Assembly: GCA_022984795.1 (NCBI GenBank)
Contig: JALIHJ010000073.1
Span: 5,001-69,000, forward strand
Direction: 5' to 3'
DNA length: 64,000 nt
Source: Fabrea salina
Lineage: Eukaryota > Ciliophora > Heterotrichea > Heterotrichida > Fabreidae
Shown: piece after piece, positions 1-9,076 of the stretch
Numbering within the stretch: position 1 is the stretch's first letter
Layout: each line of letters opens with the position of its first letter
Notes under the pieces: generated by a model
Told to the model about the DNA's origin: nothing
The model's input: only the letters and a program-made list of their open reading frames with translations
The model's database searches: none
Program-made: the position numbers and the translations under genes

Positions 1-739
1 GAAACTAACCAGGATTGCCCTAGTAACGGCGAGTGAAGCGGCAAAAGCCCAGGCTGGAAATCGCTGCGGCGAGTTGTACAGTGAAGACACGCTGCTCACG
101 CAGAGTGGAGGAGTAAGTGTTCTGGAAAGAAACGCCGCAGAGGGTGAAAGCCCCGTGGCTCCTCCGCAGAGGCGACAGCAGGTGTTCCTAGAGTCGGGTA
201 GTTTGGGACTGCTGCCCTAAGTGGGAGGTAGACTTCTTCTAAGGCTAAATACTCACAAGAGACCGATAGCGAACAAGTACTGTGAAGGAAAGATGAAAAG
301 AACTTTGGAAAAAGGGTTAAAATACTTGAAATCGTTGAGGAGGAAGCTGTGAGGCTGGTCTCGGCAGCAGTGCAACTAAGTGCACGCACTTGGGGGAGCT
401 GCTGCCTCAACTCGGTCTTTGCTGAAGTTCTGAGCTGCCCTGCTGTTAGTTGGGCAGGCCCAGAGCTGAGGGTGCGGGCCGAGTGACTTGCCCCACTGAC
501 CCGTCTTGAAACACGGACCAAGGAGTCTAACATGTGTGCGAGTAGTTGGGTGGAGACCCTTCTGCGTAAGGAAACTGAGCCTTTCAGGGCCGTGTTAACG
601 AGCTCAGCAGGCATGTTGGGACCCGAAAGATGGTGAACTATGCTTGGGAAAGGCGAAGCCAGGGGAAACCTTGGTGGAGGCTTGTAGGGATACTGACGTG
701 CAAATCGTTCTTCTGACCTGAGTATAGGGGCGAAAGACT

Positions 740-772
<33 letters not shown>

Positions 773-1887
773 ATTTCCCTCAGGATAGCTGGAACAAAGC
801 AGTTTTATCGGGTAAAGCGAATGATTAGAGGTTCGGGAGTTGCAACAACTTTCACCTATTCTCAAACTTTAAATTGGTAAGAGTGCGGAGTTACTTAAGT
901 GAACTCTGTATTGAATGTTTGTTCCAAGTGGGCCATTTTTGGTAAGCAGAACTGGCGACGAGGGTCCAACCTACGGCAGGGTTGAGGTGACAAACTGGGT
1001 GCTCATCGGAGGAAAAGGTGTTAGTTCATTTAGACAGTAGGACGGTGGCCATGGAAGTCGGAACCCGCTAAGGAGTGTGTAACAACTCACCTACCGAATG
1101 AACTAGCCCTGAAAATGGATGTCGCTAAGCACCTGACCGACACCTTGCTGTGCAGCTCAACGCAGCTGGACAGGTAGGAGGGCGTGAGGGTAGTTTCGAA
1201 GGCCCCGAGTGGTCGGGGCTGGAGCTGCTCTTAGTGCAGATCTTGGTGGTAGTAGCAACTATTCAAATGAGAACTTTGAAGACTGAAGTGGAGAAGGGTT
1301 TCGTGAGAACAGCAATTGGTCACGAGTGACTCGGTCCTGAGGTTTCGAAAGGGAATGGTGTTAAGATTCACCAAGCAGGCTTAGGGTACTGAGTGGCAAC
1401 ACAACTGAACTCAAAGACGTCGGGGCGGAGCGCCAGGGAGAGTTCTCTTTTCTTCTTAACAAGTCACTGCCCTGGAGGTCTTTGCGACGAGAGAGGGCTA
1501 CCGACTTGGAAAAGCAGCACACCCTTTGTGCTGTCTGGTCAGCTTCCTTCGGCCCTTGAAAATTTGAGGGAAACCTTGCTTCTAGCCTGGCCGTACCCAC
1601 AACCGCATCAGGTCTCCAAGGTTAGCAGCCTCTAGTAAGTAGAAGAATGTAGATAAGGGAATTCGGCAAATTAGATCTGTAACTTTGGGATAAAGATTGG
1701 CTCTGAGGACCAGGCTGCAGGCCCAGCTTGTCTGCCTAGCTGGACAGGAAGGGGCAACCCGACCAGTCCGGCGAGGGCTTGACTTGGTGGTCTCCCTGCA
1801 GCAGCGAATGGTCAACTCAGAACTGGAGCAGCAAGGGGAATCCGACTGTTTAATTAAAACAGAGCATTGTGAAGGCCTGTTAGGTGT

Positions 1888-1941
<54 letters not shown>

Positions 1942-1943
1942 CT

Positions 1944-2017
<74 letters not shown>

Positions 2018-2613
2018 TGCATGAATGGATTAACGAGATTCCTACTGTCCCTATCTACTATCTAGCGAACCCACAGCCAAGGGAACGGGCTTGGCGTAAT
2101 CAGCGGGGCAAGAAGACCCTGTTGAGTTTGACTCTAGTCTGACTTTGTGAAGTGGCGTAGGAGGTGTAGTCTAAGTGGGAGCCCTGCGATCTTGAAAAAC
2201 CACTACTCTTGATGTCACTTTACTTATCCATTGAAGTAGCAGCTTTCTGGCTTTATCCGCTAGGATGGAGACATAGTCAGGTAGGGAGTTTGGCTGGGGC
2301 GGCACATCTGTTAAACAATAACACAGGTGTCCTAAGGCAAGCTCAAAGAGAACAGAAATCTCTTGTAGACCAAAAGGGGAAAAGCTTGCTTGATTTTGAT
2401 TCTCAGTACGAATACAAACTGTGAAAGCATGGCCTATCGATCCTTTGCTTTTTAAAAGTCTTAAACCAGAGGTGTCAGAAAAATTACCACAGGGATAACT
2501 GGCTTGTGGCAGCCAAGCGTTCATAGCGACGTTGCTTTTTGATTCTTCGATGTCGGCTCTTCCTATCATTGCGAAGCAGAATTCGCCAAGTGTCGGATTG
2601 TTCACCCGCTAAT

Positions 2614-2668
<55 letters not shown>

Positions 2669-3001
2669 ATGACTGATGTCGCTACAGTAATCTAACTCAG
2701 TACGAGAGGAACCGTTAGGTCAGATCACTGGTTCATGCAATTTCCTGACAAGGAAGTGTTGCGATGCTATCATCTGCTTGATTATGGCTGAACGCCTCTA
2801 AGCCAGAATCAATGCTGGAAAGCGACGTCCTTCAGCTGTAAATGGAACAAGTAACTCAATTCCACATTGGACTTTCCAAACCACCAAACTACGGCTGAGA
2901 CAAATCTTTTGCAGACCACTTAAATGGAACGAGGGATTGTAAGTATGAGAGTAAGCTTGTCTTACGATCTACTGAGATTCATCCTCCTTCCTTCGATTTG
3001 T
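1..3001 (+). rRNA. 28S (LSU) ribosomal RNA, 5' end cut by window edge
   Basis: Large-subunit rRNA. Near-universal LSU blocks are readable in order: the GCCCTAGTAACGGCGAGTGA block just after position 15, the TTAAGGTAGCCAAATGCCTC core block near 1980, the peptidyl-transferase block ACCACAGGGATAACTGGCTT near 2485, the sarcin-ricin loop AGTACGAGAGGAACCG near 2700, and a 3' terminus resembling the yeast 25S end (CGATCTACTGAGATT, then a final GATTTGT near 3001). By comparison with yeast, about 60 nt are missing at the 5' side, so 18S, ITS and 5.8S should lie just upstream. The site after CTCTCTTAAGGTAGCC, where Tetrahymena carries its group I intron, is uninterrupted. All reading frames within this gene are spurious. 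Confidence 0.97.
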
Positions 3002-3662
3002 CCCCCCTCTTCCACCTCTGCTGGGGTTTTACTTAGTGCTTTGAATTATTTGAATAAAGGAATCAATTTAAGTTTTAGAGGCAAAAACATGGAGTATCTT
3101 AAACAAGATGTTTTTACGAAGAACTGACTTACTTTCTTGAGTGTTTTCTGGTTTGTGGTTAACTAAGACTCCTTTCTTGGATTTCGAAAGAGTACCTGTT
3201 TGCTTCTGAAGAGTCTGAGTTAGAGGACTTCCGAATTAAAACTTAGGAGGTTCTGAGTGTTTTTAGGGTTTTGGTGTCTAAAGAAAGTTTTTGAAGCTAA
3301 CTAATTTTAGAAAGACTGTAGGGAGTTTTTGCTGGAACTTTAGTTTGCCAAGTTGTCTTTAGGAATTTAAGCCTTACGAAGTACTCAGTAAGATAAACTT
3401 GGTCGACTTACCAAACTCTGAGTCAACAAGTCTAAGTCAAAAGGACTGCTTGAAAGAAACCCAGCACATAAGCATTGGGAGAAACAGAAAGCATCGTATG
3501 TTTTTTGTAAGAATTCGACTTTAGCAAGGTTGTTGGAGACTCAAAAACAACTGTGATTTTGGAACTCAGTGCTAAACAGAACACCAAGAAACCCTGTCAA
3601 GTCTGAGCTTCCGAAAAGCCAGAGCTACTGAGTTAGGAGTTTGTTGTTTGAGGATAATAAAT
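3002..3662. other. rDNA 3' spacer, no gene seen
   Basis: A 660-bp non-coding stretch between the 28S end and the first protein gene. It is T/A-rich with several T clusters (Pol I termination elements would be expected here; none can be assigned). No tRNA-like box A/box B pair or convincing frame is seen. It carries one copy of a dispersed repeat at 3070-3119. Confidence 0.6.
3070..3119 (+). repeat. dispersed ~50-bp repeat, copy 1
   Basis: About 43 of 50 positions match the reverse complement of 22246-22296, including an identical 16-nt core GCAAAAACATGGAGTA. Both copies are outside genes. The function is unknown. Confidence 0.6.
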
Positions 3663-4751
3663 ATGAACAATAAGAAGATTTTTTCAAACGCAGTTATAAA
3701 GAATTCTCTAAGGGTCCAGAGAGTCTCAAGGAAAGATAAAAGCAAAGGCAAACTACAAAAAACTTACGGAAGATTTGGGTCTTTGTCTTCCGAAAGAAAG
3801 AAGAAAAGCCTTAAAAAATCCTCTAATAAAATTTCCAATACCAGCCCCGTTGTGTTTATTCAAAAACCAGTTAAAAGTTTACCTAGAATTCCTAGAAAAG
3901 AACCCCTTGCATCAACCACTAGGTCTAGTGAACCTTTAAGAACCCTTCGCTCTGAAACTAACTACTCAGAGGAGTCTTACTCAGTTCTTTCTCTGTACAA
4001 GCATAAAGACAAGTCCTTATCTTCACTTATACAGCCTAGAAAGTCATCTATTTCTAATAACGAGTCAGTGTACAGATATCATCTTTTCCAAATCTACCAA
4101 TCAATCAAGTTTATCAAGTCCTTGTTCCCTCCAGACGAGTCCCAAATCAGGTCTAAACTGGCTCACCTGCCCAAACCCTCCCATGCGACTAAAACAGTAG
4201 TTTTTGACCTAGACGAAACTTTAGTTCACTGCTGCAAAGACTCTTCTAAAGCCCAAGTAGTAATTCCTTGGAAAAAACTCAACTCCGGTTTGCCTATTAA
4301 TATCAGGCCTTATGCAAGAAGATGCTTGAAAGAAGCCAGCAAGCTTTTTGAAGTGATAGTTTTCACTGCTTCAAGTAAGGACTACGCCAACTTGATTCTG
4401 GACTACTTGGACCCCAGAAACAAGTTGATTCACCATAGACTGTACAGAGAAAGCTGCTTTGTTTTCAAAGGTCTTTTTGTAAAGGACCTTCGGATACTCA
4501 ACCGGAACTTAAAAGACACTGTGATTATAGACAACTCCACACATAGTTTTGCTTTTCAACTAGAAAACGGAATCCCTATAGTTTCTTGGAAAGACGACCT
4601 CAATGACAAAGAACTCCTAAACCTGACTCAGTACTTCAAAATTTTAAACGAAGTCGAAGACGTCAGAACGCCAAACCGAGAAACTTTTAAACTCCACAGT
4701 TTCCAGCAAGAGTACTTCCAGTGCTTTTTAACTCCTAATATAAATAAATGA
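3663..4751 (+). CDS. FCP1/SCP-like HAD phosphatase (CTD phosphatase family)
   Basis: 362-aa protein. The C-terminal half is an FCP1-homology (NIF) domain. The catalytic motif FDLDETLVH lies near residues 181-189, with the nucleophile and acid/base aspartates both present. It is followed by FTASSKDYANLILDYLDP and the motif VIIDNSTHSF. In this family the aspartate is phosphorylated while Ser/Thr phosphates are removed, classically from the RNA polymerase II tail; the substrate here is unknown. The first 150 residues are basic, Ser-rich and probably disordered. The ATG at 3663 is chosen because it follows AATAAAT; the frame extends upstream only to a TTG. The stop is TGA (4749-4751), the only TGA terminator in the window. 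It overlaps the start codon of the next gene as ATGA, and an in-frame TAG follows three codons later at 4758-4760. Confidence 0.88.
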   Translation: MNNKKIFSNAVIKNSLRVQRVSRKDKSKGKLQKTYGRFGSLSSERKKKSLKKSSNKISNTSPVVFIQKPVKSLPRIPRKEPLASTTRSSEPLRTLRSETNYSEESYSVLSLYKHKDKSLSSLIQPRKSSISNNESVYRYHLFQIYQSIKFIKSLFPPDESQIRSKLAHLPKPSHATKTVVFDLDETLVHCCKDSSKAQVVIPWKKLNSGLPINIRPYARRCLKEASKLFEVIVFTASSKDYANLILDYLDPRNKLIHHRLYRESCFVFKGLFVKDLRILNRNLKDTVIIDNSTHSFAFQLENGIPIVSWKDDLNDKELLNLTQYFKILNEVEDVRTPNRETFKLHSFQQEYFQCFLTPNINK

Positions 4752-6445
4752 ACAAACTAGACCTTTATGGAAACGAAATTGTACTAAACAACAAAAAAGT
4801 GGTTCAGATCCTCCACAAACTCTCAGAGTCGCCCAACTGTCAGATATACAAAACAAAGTCTGACACCATCATAAAGTTCATCCCTTTAACATCCCAATCC
4901 CAAATAGCTTACCTCAACAGAGAACTCAAAGCTTATGTACTTGCAGGACCCCACCCCCACATACTGGGTCTTCTGGACTACAAAATCGATCAACCTAGAG
5001 AGTGGAGTGCACTGCACTTTGAGTACTTGCCAGAAGGCGACCTTAACTACAAACTAGCTACTGGAACTATTAGTTCTGACTTTGTTAAACAAGTTGGTCT
5101 CCAGCTGTGCGAAGCCTTGGAGTTGATTCACTCAAAAGGAATTTACCACCTAGACCTTAGACCTGAGAACGTTTTGGTTGAAGGGAAAAACGTCAAACTG
5201 GCCGATTTCGGGTCTGCTGTAAGGGACGAGTTGCTTACAGGGAGTTGCGAAACCCTAGCAAACTTCGTACAGAAGCACACCAATGAGCTGTTTAGGGCCC
5301 CTGAGCTTTTGGACGTGTACTCAGGTTGCAAGATCGGGCCTCACACTGATGTGTGGCAACTAGGTTGTTTGCTGTACAAGTTATTGTACTCTGAGCTGCC
5401 ATTTCCCAAAAACACAAACAACCAAGCAAAAGGCCTTTATAACCAAAAGGACTCTGAGGGAGTGTGGAATTTACTCTTTAGTAGGGTTTTTGTTGTGGAG
5501 CCCCAGAACAGAGCCACAGTATCAGAAGTTAAAAGTATCTTGCTTGAAGACTCAGAAGAGTCTCCTCAGGGAGTCTCTAAACAGTTGTTTGAAACTAGGG
5601 GTTTCAGTGTACCCGATGCTCCTTGTGAAAGCCCTAGAGAACCAGTTTTTGTGCCTTCTTTCAAAGCTTCTCCAACTAAACAGAACTTTTTTGGAAAGAT
5701 GTTTAACTTTTCAACTAAAAAAAACATTAAAAAAGCGACATCTGAGACTCAAAACCCCCCAGAAAACAATTGCATAGACAACTTGATTCACAAAGCCCAA
5801 CAAAAACCCTACAAAATAGTTAAGTACTACCAGTGCATGCACGAAAGACCAGTTGAAAAAACTACAGTTGCTTTGAAAATGTTGTTGGTGGAGTACAAGT
5901 ACTTAAGTTCAGGAGTGTTGTATGTGGAGAGAGGAGCAGAGGAACTTATAAGTTCTATTTACTCTACTTGGCATGGTGCCAAACTCGACAGTGACCAAGG
6001 TCTTTACTTCGCTGGGTTAGTTAAAAAACTGTGTGAAATCATTGCTTTCAAACTTAAAGTCCACACAAAAACTTGTAGCAAAGGCAACTGGTCAGATGCT
6101 CAAGTTGAAGGAATCAAAACTATCAAGAGTTTGCTGACTTACTGGAGGAAACTTATCATACTTATGAACGGACTACTTCTAGAGGAGGTTTTTAGTTTGC
6201 AACAGATAAGACTTGCAATAGCTAAGGAACTCTTGGAAGAAGTGCACTCACTTTCTCAGCTGTTAGTGGGGCCTGTTAACTACAATGCTGAAGTTAAAGC
6301 TTTAACTCTAATGACTTACAAGCAGTACTATGACAAAACTCTAGTGCTTTTAGAACAACTCCGACTTGCCTTTACAGAGCTTCCACACTTCCCCAAGTCA
6401 CTTCCTGAACTCATATCAAAATCTAAAACCTTAAGTGTAAATTAA
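4748..6445 (+). CDS. NAK-family (AAK1/GAK/Ark1-like) Ser/Thr protein kinase
   Basis: 565 aa. Kinase domain at about residues 15-275, with ATP-binding lysine in TIIKFIP, catalytic loop HLDLRPENVL (HLD in place of HRD, near 133) and metal motif LADFGSA (near 150). The activation-segment end NELFRAPELLDVYS and DVWQLGCLLYKLLY are characteristic of the NAK family, which phosphorylates clathrin adaptor subunits and regulates endocytosis. The C-terminal 200 residues are mostly helical. The segment around residues 355-390 (ALKMLLVEYKYLSSGVLYVE) recalls the ANTH fold of AP180, a tentative similarity. The ATG overlaps the stop of the upstream gene. The TAA at 6443-6445 shares TTAA with the stop of the converging gene. 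Confidence 0.88.
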   Translation: MNKLDLYGNEIVLNNKKVVQILHKLSESPNCQIYKTKSDTIIKFIPLTSQSQIAYLNRELKAYVLAGPHPHILGLLDYKIDQPREWSALHFEYLPEGDLNYKLATGTISSDFVKQVGLQLCEALELIHSKGIYHLDLRPENVLVEGKNVKLADFGSAVRDELLTGSCETLANFVQKHTNELFRAPELLDVYSGCKIGPHTDVWQLGCLLYKLLYSELPFPKNTNNQAKGLYNQKDSEGVWNLLFSRVFVVEPQNRATVSEVKSILLEDSEESPQGVSKQLFETRGFSVPDAPCESPREPVFVPSFKASPTKQNFFGKMFNFSTKKNIKKATSETQNPPENNCIDNLIHKAQQKPYKIVKYYQCMHERPVEKTTVALKMLLVEYKYLSSGVLYVERGAEELISSIYSTWHGAKLDSDQGLYFAGLVKKLCEIIAFKLKVHTKTCSKGNWSDAQVEGIKTIKSLLTYWRKLIILMNGLLLEEVFSLQQIRLAIAKELLEEVHSLSQLLVGPVNYNAEVKALTLMTYKQYYDKTLVLLEQLRLAFTELPHFPKSLPELISKSKTLSVN

Positions 6446-7059
6446 GTTTCTTGGGGCTTTTTGCATACATAAACATAGTGCACGTTAGGCTGTTCCTCGT
6501 CGTCCACAACTAGTGCGCCTGTGGTGGACAAAGCTGATTTTTCGACTTGGTGAACAGTAACTTCCCAAGGGTGTTGTTTGAGGTAAGTGTCTCTGTACTT
6601 AGGTTCAGCATAGGAAACCACAATATAAACCCCTCCAGGTTTAAGAGTCCTAACTACCTCTTCTAAAAGCTTTTTGGTTTCTTCGTGGGCAGTTTCTCCA
6701 CAACACACTGAGTCTAGAGTTGCTTTGTCAATAACGCAGTCAAACTGAGAGTCTTCAAATTCTAACGACCGCGCGTCCATGCACTGGAAAGTTAAAGACT
6801 CTTTGTCTTGGTGCTTTTCGTGCAAAGCACTTATTAAGTTTTCGCACTGGTCAATGCAAGTAATGCTAGTGAAGCCTTCTTCAAGCATGTCTTCAGGGAG
6901 TTTGGAAGTCCCGCAGCCTATGTAAAGTACCTGGAAAGAAAAGTCTAAGTACTCAGACAAACTTTCTTTTAAAGAACTCCACCTTTGGTACCAGTCAAGG
7001 GGTTCGGTTTCTTTTGAGTACCTTTCTTCCCAGTATTCTTTTTTAGAGTATCGCACCAT
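6442..7059 (-). CDS. class I SAM methyltransferase, EEF1AKMT4/METTL13-N type
   Basis: 205 aa. It begins YWEERYSKETEPLDWYQRW, the signature start of the METTL13 N-terminal / EEF1AKMT4 group. The SAM motif I is VLYIGCGTSKLP (about 45-56), the acidic post-I end is ITCIDQ, and motif IV is FDCVIDKATLDSV. Characterised relatives methylate lysines of translation elongation factor eEF1A, so that is the likely substrate (inference). The length is that of a single-domain member, not the two-domain METTL13. The start ATG lies 3 bp after the stop of the upstream CCCH/RING gene (TAATAAATG), and the stop overlaps the converging kinase gene. Confidence 0.85.
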   Translation of the reverse strand: MVRYSKKEYWEERYSKETEPLDWYQRWSSLKESLSEYLDFSFQVLYIGCGTSKLPEDMLEEGFTSITCIDQCENLISALHEKHQDKESLTFQCMDARSLEFEDSQFDCVIDKATLDSVCCGETAHEETKKLLEEVVRTLKPGGVYIVVSYAEPKYRDTYLKQHPWEVTVHQVEKSALSTTGALVVDDEEQPNVHYVYVCKKPQET

Positions 7060-7062
7060 TTA

Positions 7063-7566
7063 TTAGTCAAACTTAACTTGGTAGAACTTTTCAATCCCTG
7101 TGTTGCACAGTCTGCACTTAGGCAGAATGTTTTCTGAACACACTCTACAAACAACGTGCCCACAAGGGTCCACAACTAGTTCGAACTCTCGGTTGTTGCA
7201 CATCACACAAAGGAACATTTTGTTCAAGTTGTTCAAAGACTTCTTCAAAGCATCTCGGACTTTAAATTGCTTTTGGTCGTCTTGTTGTTGTTCCTGAGGA
7301 GGTTCCTCTTCTTCGTTTTGCCTTTGGGGGTAAAAGGTGTACTCGTTAAAGGTGTGGGAGTTCGGACACATGTCTCCTGAAGGGCACTCGTTGGGGTTGT
7401 GCCACATCCCTGACCTAAACACTATACTGCAAGGCTTTTTAGAGTAACTGAAAAAGTAAGGGTTCCTTCTTCTTTCTAGGTTGTTGTGGTAGTAAAAACA
7501 CTCCTGGCTACTACAGTCCCTTATTGAACATCTCTGGATTTTGTAATTAGCTGTATTTTGTTCCAT
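7063..7566 (-). CDS. CCCH zinc-finger and RING-finger protein
   Basis: 167 aa from the ATG at 7566. The N-terminal Cys/His region (CSIRDCSSQECFYYH, then CPSGDMCPNSH near residues 65-75) resembles the CCCH RNA-binding fingers of Unkempt-type proteins. An acidic Gln/Glu spacer follows. The C-terminal RING is CVMCNNREFELVVDPCGHVVC...CPKC-like (CVMC, CGH, CRVC, CRLC). The combination suggests an RNA-bound E3 ubiquitin ligase, but the role is unknown. The frame continues upstream to ATG 7596 (10 extra residues) and to TTG 7611. The 7566 start is preferred because the extension is AT-rich and featureless, with moderate certainty. It is followed after 3 bp by the methyltransferase gene. Confidence 0.75.
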   Translation of the reverse strand: MEQNTANYKIQRCSIRDCSSQECFYYHNNLERRRNPYFFSYSKKPCSIVFRSGMWHNPNECPSGDMCPNSHTFNEYTFYPQRQNEEEEPPQEQQQDDQKQFKVRDALKKSLNNLNKMFLCVMCNNREFELVVDPCGHVVCRVCSENILPKCRLCNTGIEKFYQVKFD

Positions 7567-7614
7567 GACTATTTGTATAATGGAGTCTATTAACATTAAA
7601 TCACTTATCAATTA

Positions 7615-9052
7615 CTAAGTTAGTGCTGATTGTATTTGGGAGTAGTACTCCAGAAGCTTGCCTGGTTTCTGCATTGCTTCGTACAGACTAGCTAGGTTGC
7701 TGTAGGAATTCATTAAGTCAGGGTGCTTAGAGTCCAGAACTTCTTGTCTTATGCTTAAGCACTTAAGTAAGTACTCCTCTGCCTTTTCGTAGTTGGTTGT
7801 TTTCTTGTAAAGTCTAGCTAAACTGTTGTAGGTATTGGCTAGGTCAGGATGTTTGGAGTCCAGCACTTCTTCCCTTATGCTTAGGGCTTTAGTGAAGTAC
7901 TCCTCTGCCTTTTGGTAGTTATTTTTCTTTTCATAAAGCACAGCCAACCCACTGCAAGTAGTAGCTAAGTCAGGGTGATTAGACTCCAGTATTTGTTGTC
8001 TTATACTTAAGCACTTATTGAGGTACTTCTCTGCTTTTTCGTAGTTTTTTGTTTTTTCACAGAGCACACCTACGTCGTTGTAGGTTTTAGCTAAGTCGGG
8101 GTGCTTGGAGTCCAGTGCCTCTTCTCTTATACCCAGGCACTTGTTGAAGTACTCTTCAGCTTTTTTGTAGTTGCCAGTGCTTCTGTAGAGCATAGCTAAG
8201 TTGTTGTAGGTATTGGCTAGTTGGGGGCTTTTAGGGTCAAGTATCTCTTGCCTTATATCAAGGGCTTTGCCTAAGTACTCTTCTGCCTTTTCGTAGTTGC
8301 GCATTTTCCTATAAAGTTCACCAAAGCCGTTGTAAGTTAGGGCCAAATCGGGGTGTTTGGAATGAAGTACTGCTTGGTCAATACTTAGGCACTTCAAGTA
8401 GTACTTTTCTGATTTCTTATAGTGGCCCATGTTTCTATAGAGCACAGCTAAGTTGTTCTGGGTTATGGCTAAGTCAGGGTGTTTAGGGTCCAGTAATTCT
8501 TGTTTGATGTTTAGACACTTCAAGTATTGTTCCTCTGCTTTACTGTAGTAGCCCATGTCGTCATAAAGCATTCCCAGTTTTCCATACTGCACAGCTAGTT
8601 TAGTTTTTTCAACTTGGTCTTTTGCTTCTTCAAGTTCACTTTCGATTTTTTCTAGTTCTGCAACTTGAATTCCAGAAGTTCCACTTCTGCTTAAAGACAT
8701 CAGTTGGTCCAGTTTGAGTTTTGCGTCTTCGAAAGAACATACTGTGAAGCATAGAGTCTCTTCCAGCGCTTTCTACTTGAGTTTTCGTGAAGTTGCTTGT
8801 TGACACTGCTTTTGACCCTGAACAGCCACCTCCAAGTAAAGGGGCAACAACAATGTTGTACTCCCCTTTTTGTTTGACTAGTTGAAAAGGAGTGTGGCAA
8901 GAAAGGCTTTTAAAACTTCCCACTACTGTTGCTTTTCTAGTTTCAGTTGTTCCGTTGAAGCTAACTTCTGCTGTTCTTGTAACTAAGTCAATCTTAACTA
9001 CTACTCCCTTGCCATCTTTTGGCACCAGCTTTACAAGTGTTTTTTTGTTCAT
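7615..9052 (-). CDS. TPR-repeat protein (kinesin-light-chain-like 42-aa repeats), frame jump near 8735
   Basis: About 473 aa if a 16-nt segment (8727-8742) is removed as an intron. The N-terminal part (9052-8743, starting MNKKTLVKLVPKDGKG) is a small beta-rich unknown domain. The rest holds eight tandem 42-aa TPR units of the kinesin light chain/nephrocystin type (KAEEYLNKCLSIRQ, then LDSKHPDLA). The 126-bp unit is also visible in the DNA. TPRs of this kind bind protein partners; none is identified. The two parts are in different frames but join naturally into a continuous helical sequence. The jump is either a 16-nt intron or an indel, because the candidate intron lacks the adenine at position 10 seen in all 15-nt introns here. 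Confidence 0.82.
8727..8742 (-). other. candidate 16-nt intron in TPR gene
   Basis: GTATGTTCTTTCGAAG on the minus strand is the only GT...AG segment of a length that restores the frame. It has no A at position 10 or 11, so a single-base indel is a real alternative. Confidence 0.45.
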
Positions 9053-9076
9053 CTTTTAAATTACAAGTCAATGTTG

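Noticed and set aside
96-3127. Open frames on both strands across the first 3 kb
   Set aside because: They lie within conserved 28S rRNA sequence or its spacer and have no protein-like features.
4749-4751. TGA read as tryptophan (Blepharisma-type code)
   Set aside because: Only one TGA is in question and no protein in the window needs TGA as Trp.
7615-8700. CRISPR-like or satellite repeat
   Set aside because: The 126-bp periodicity is the coding of TPR units and diverges as protein repeats do; there are no spacers.
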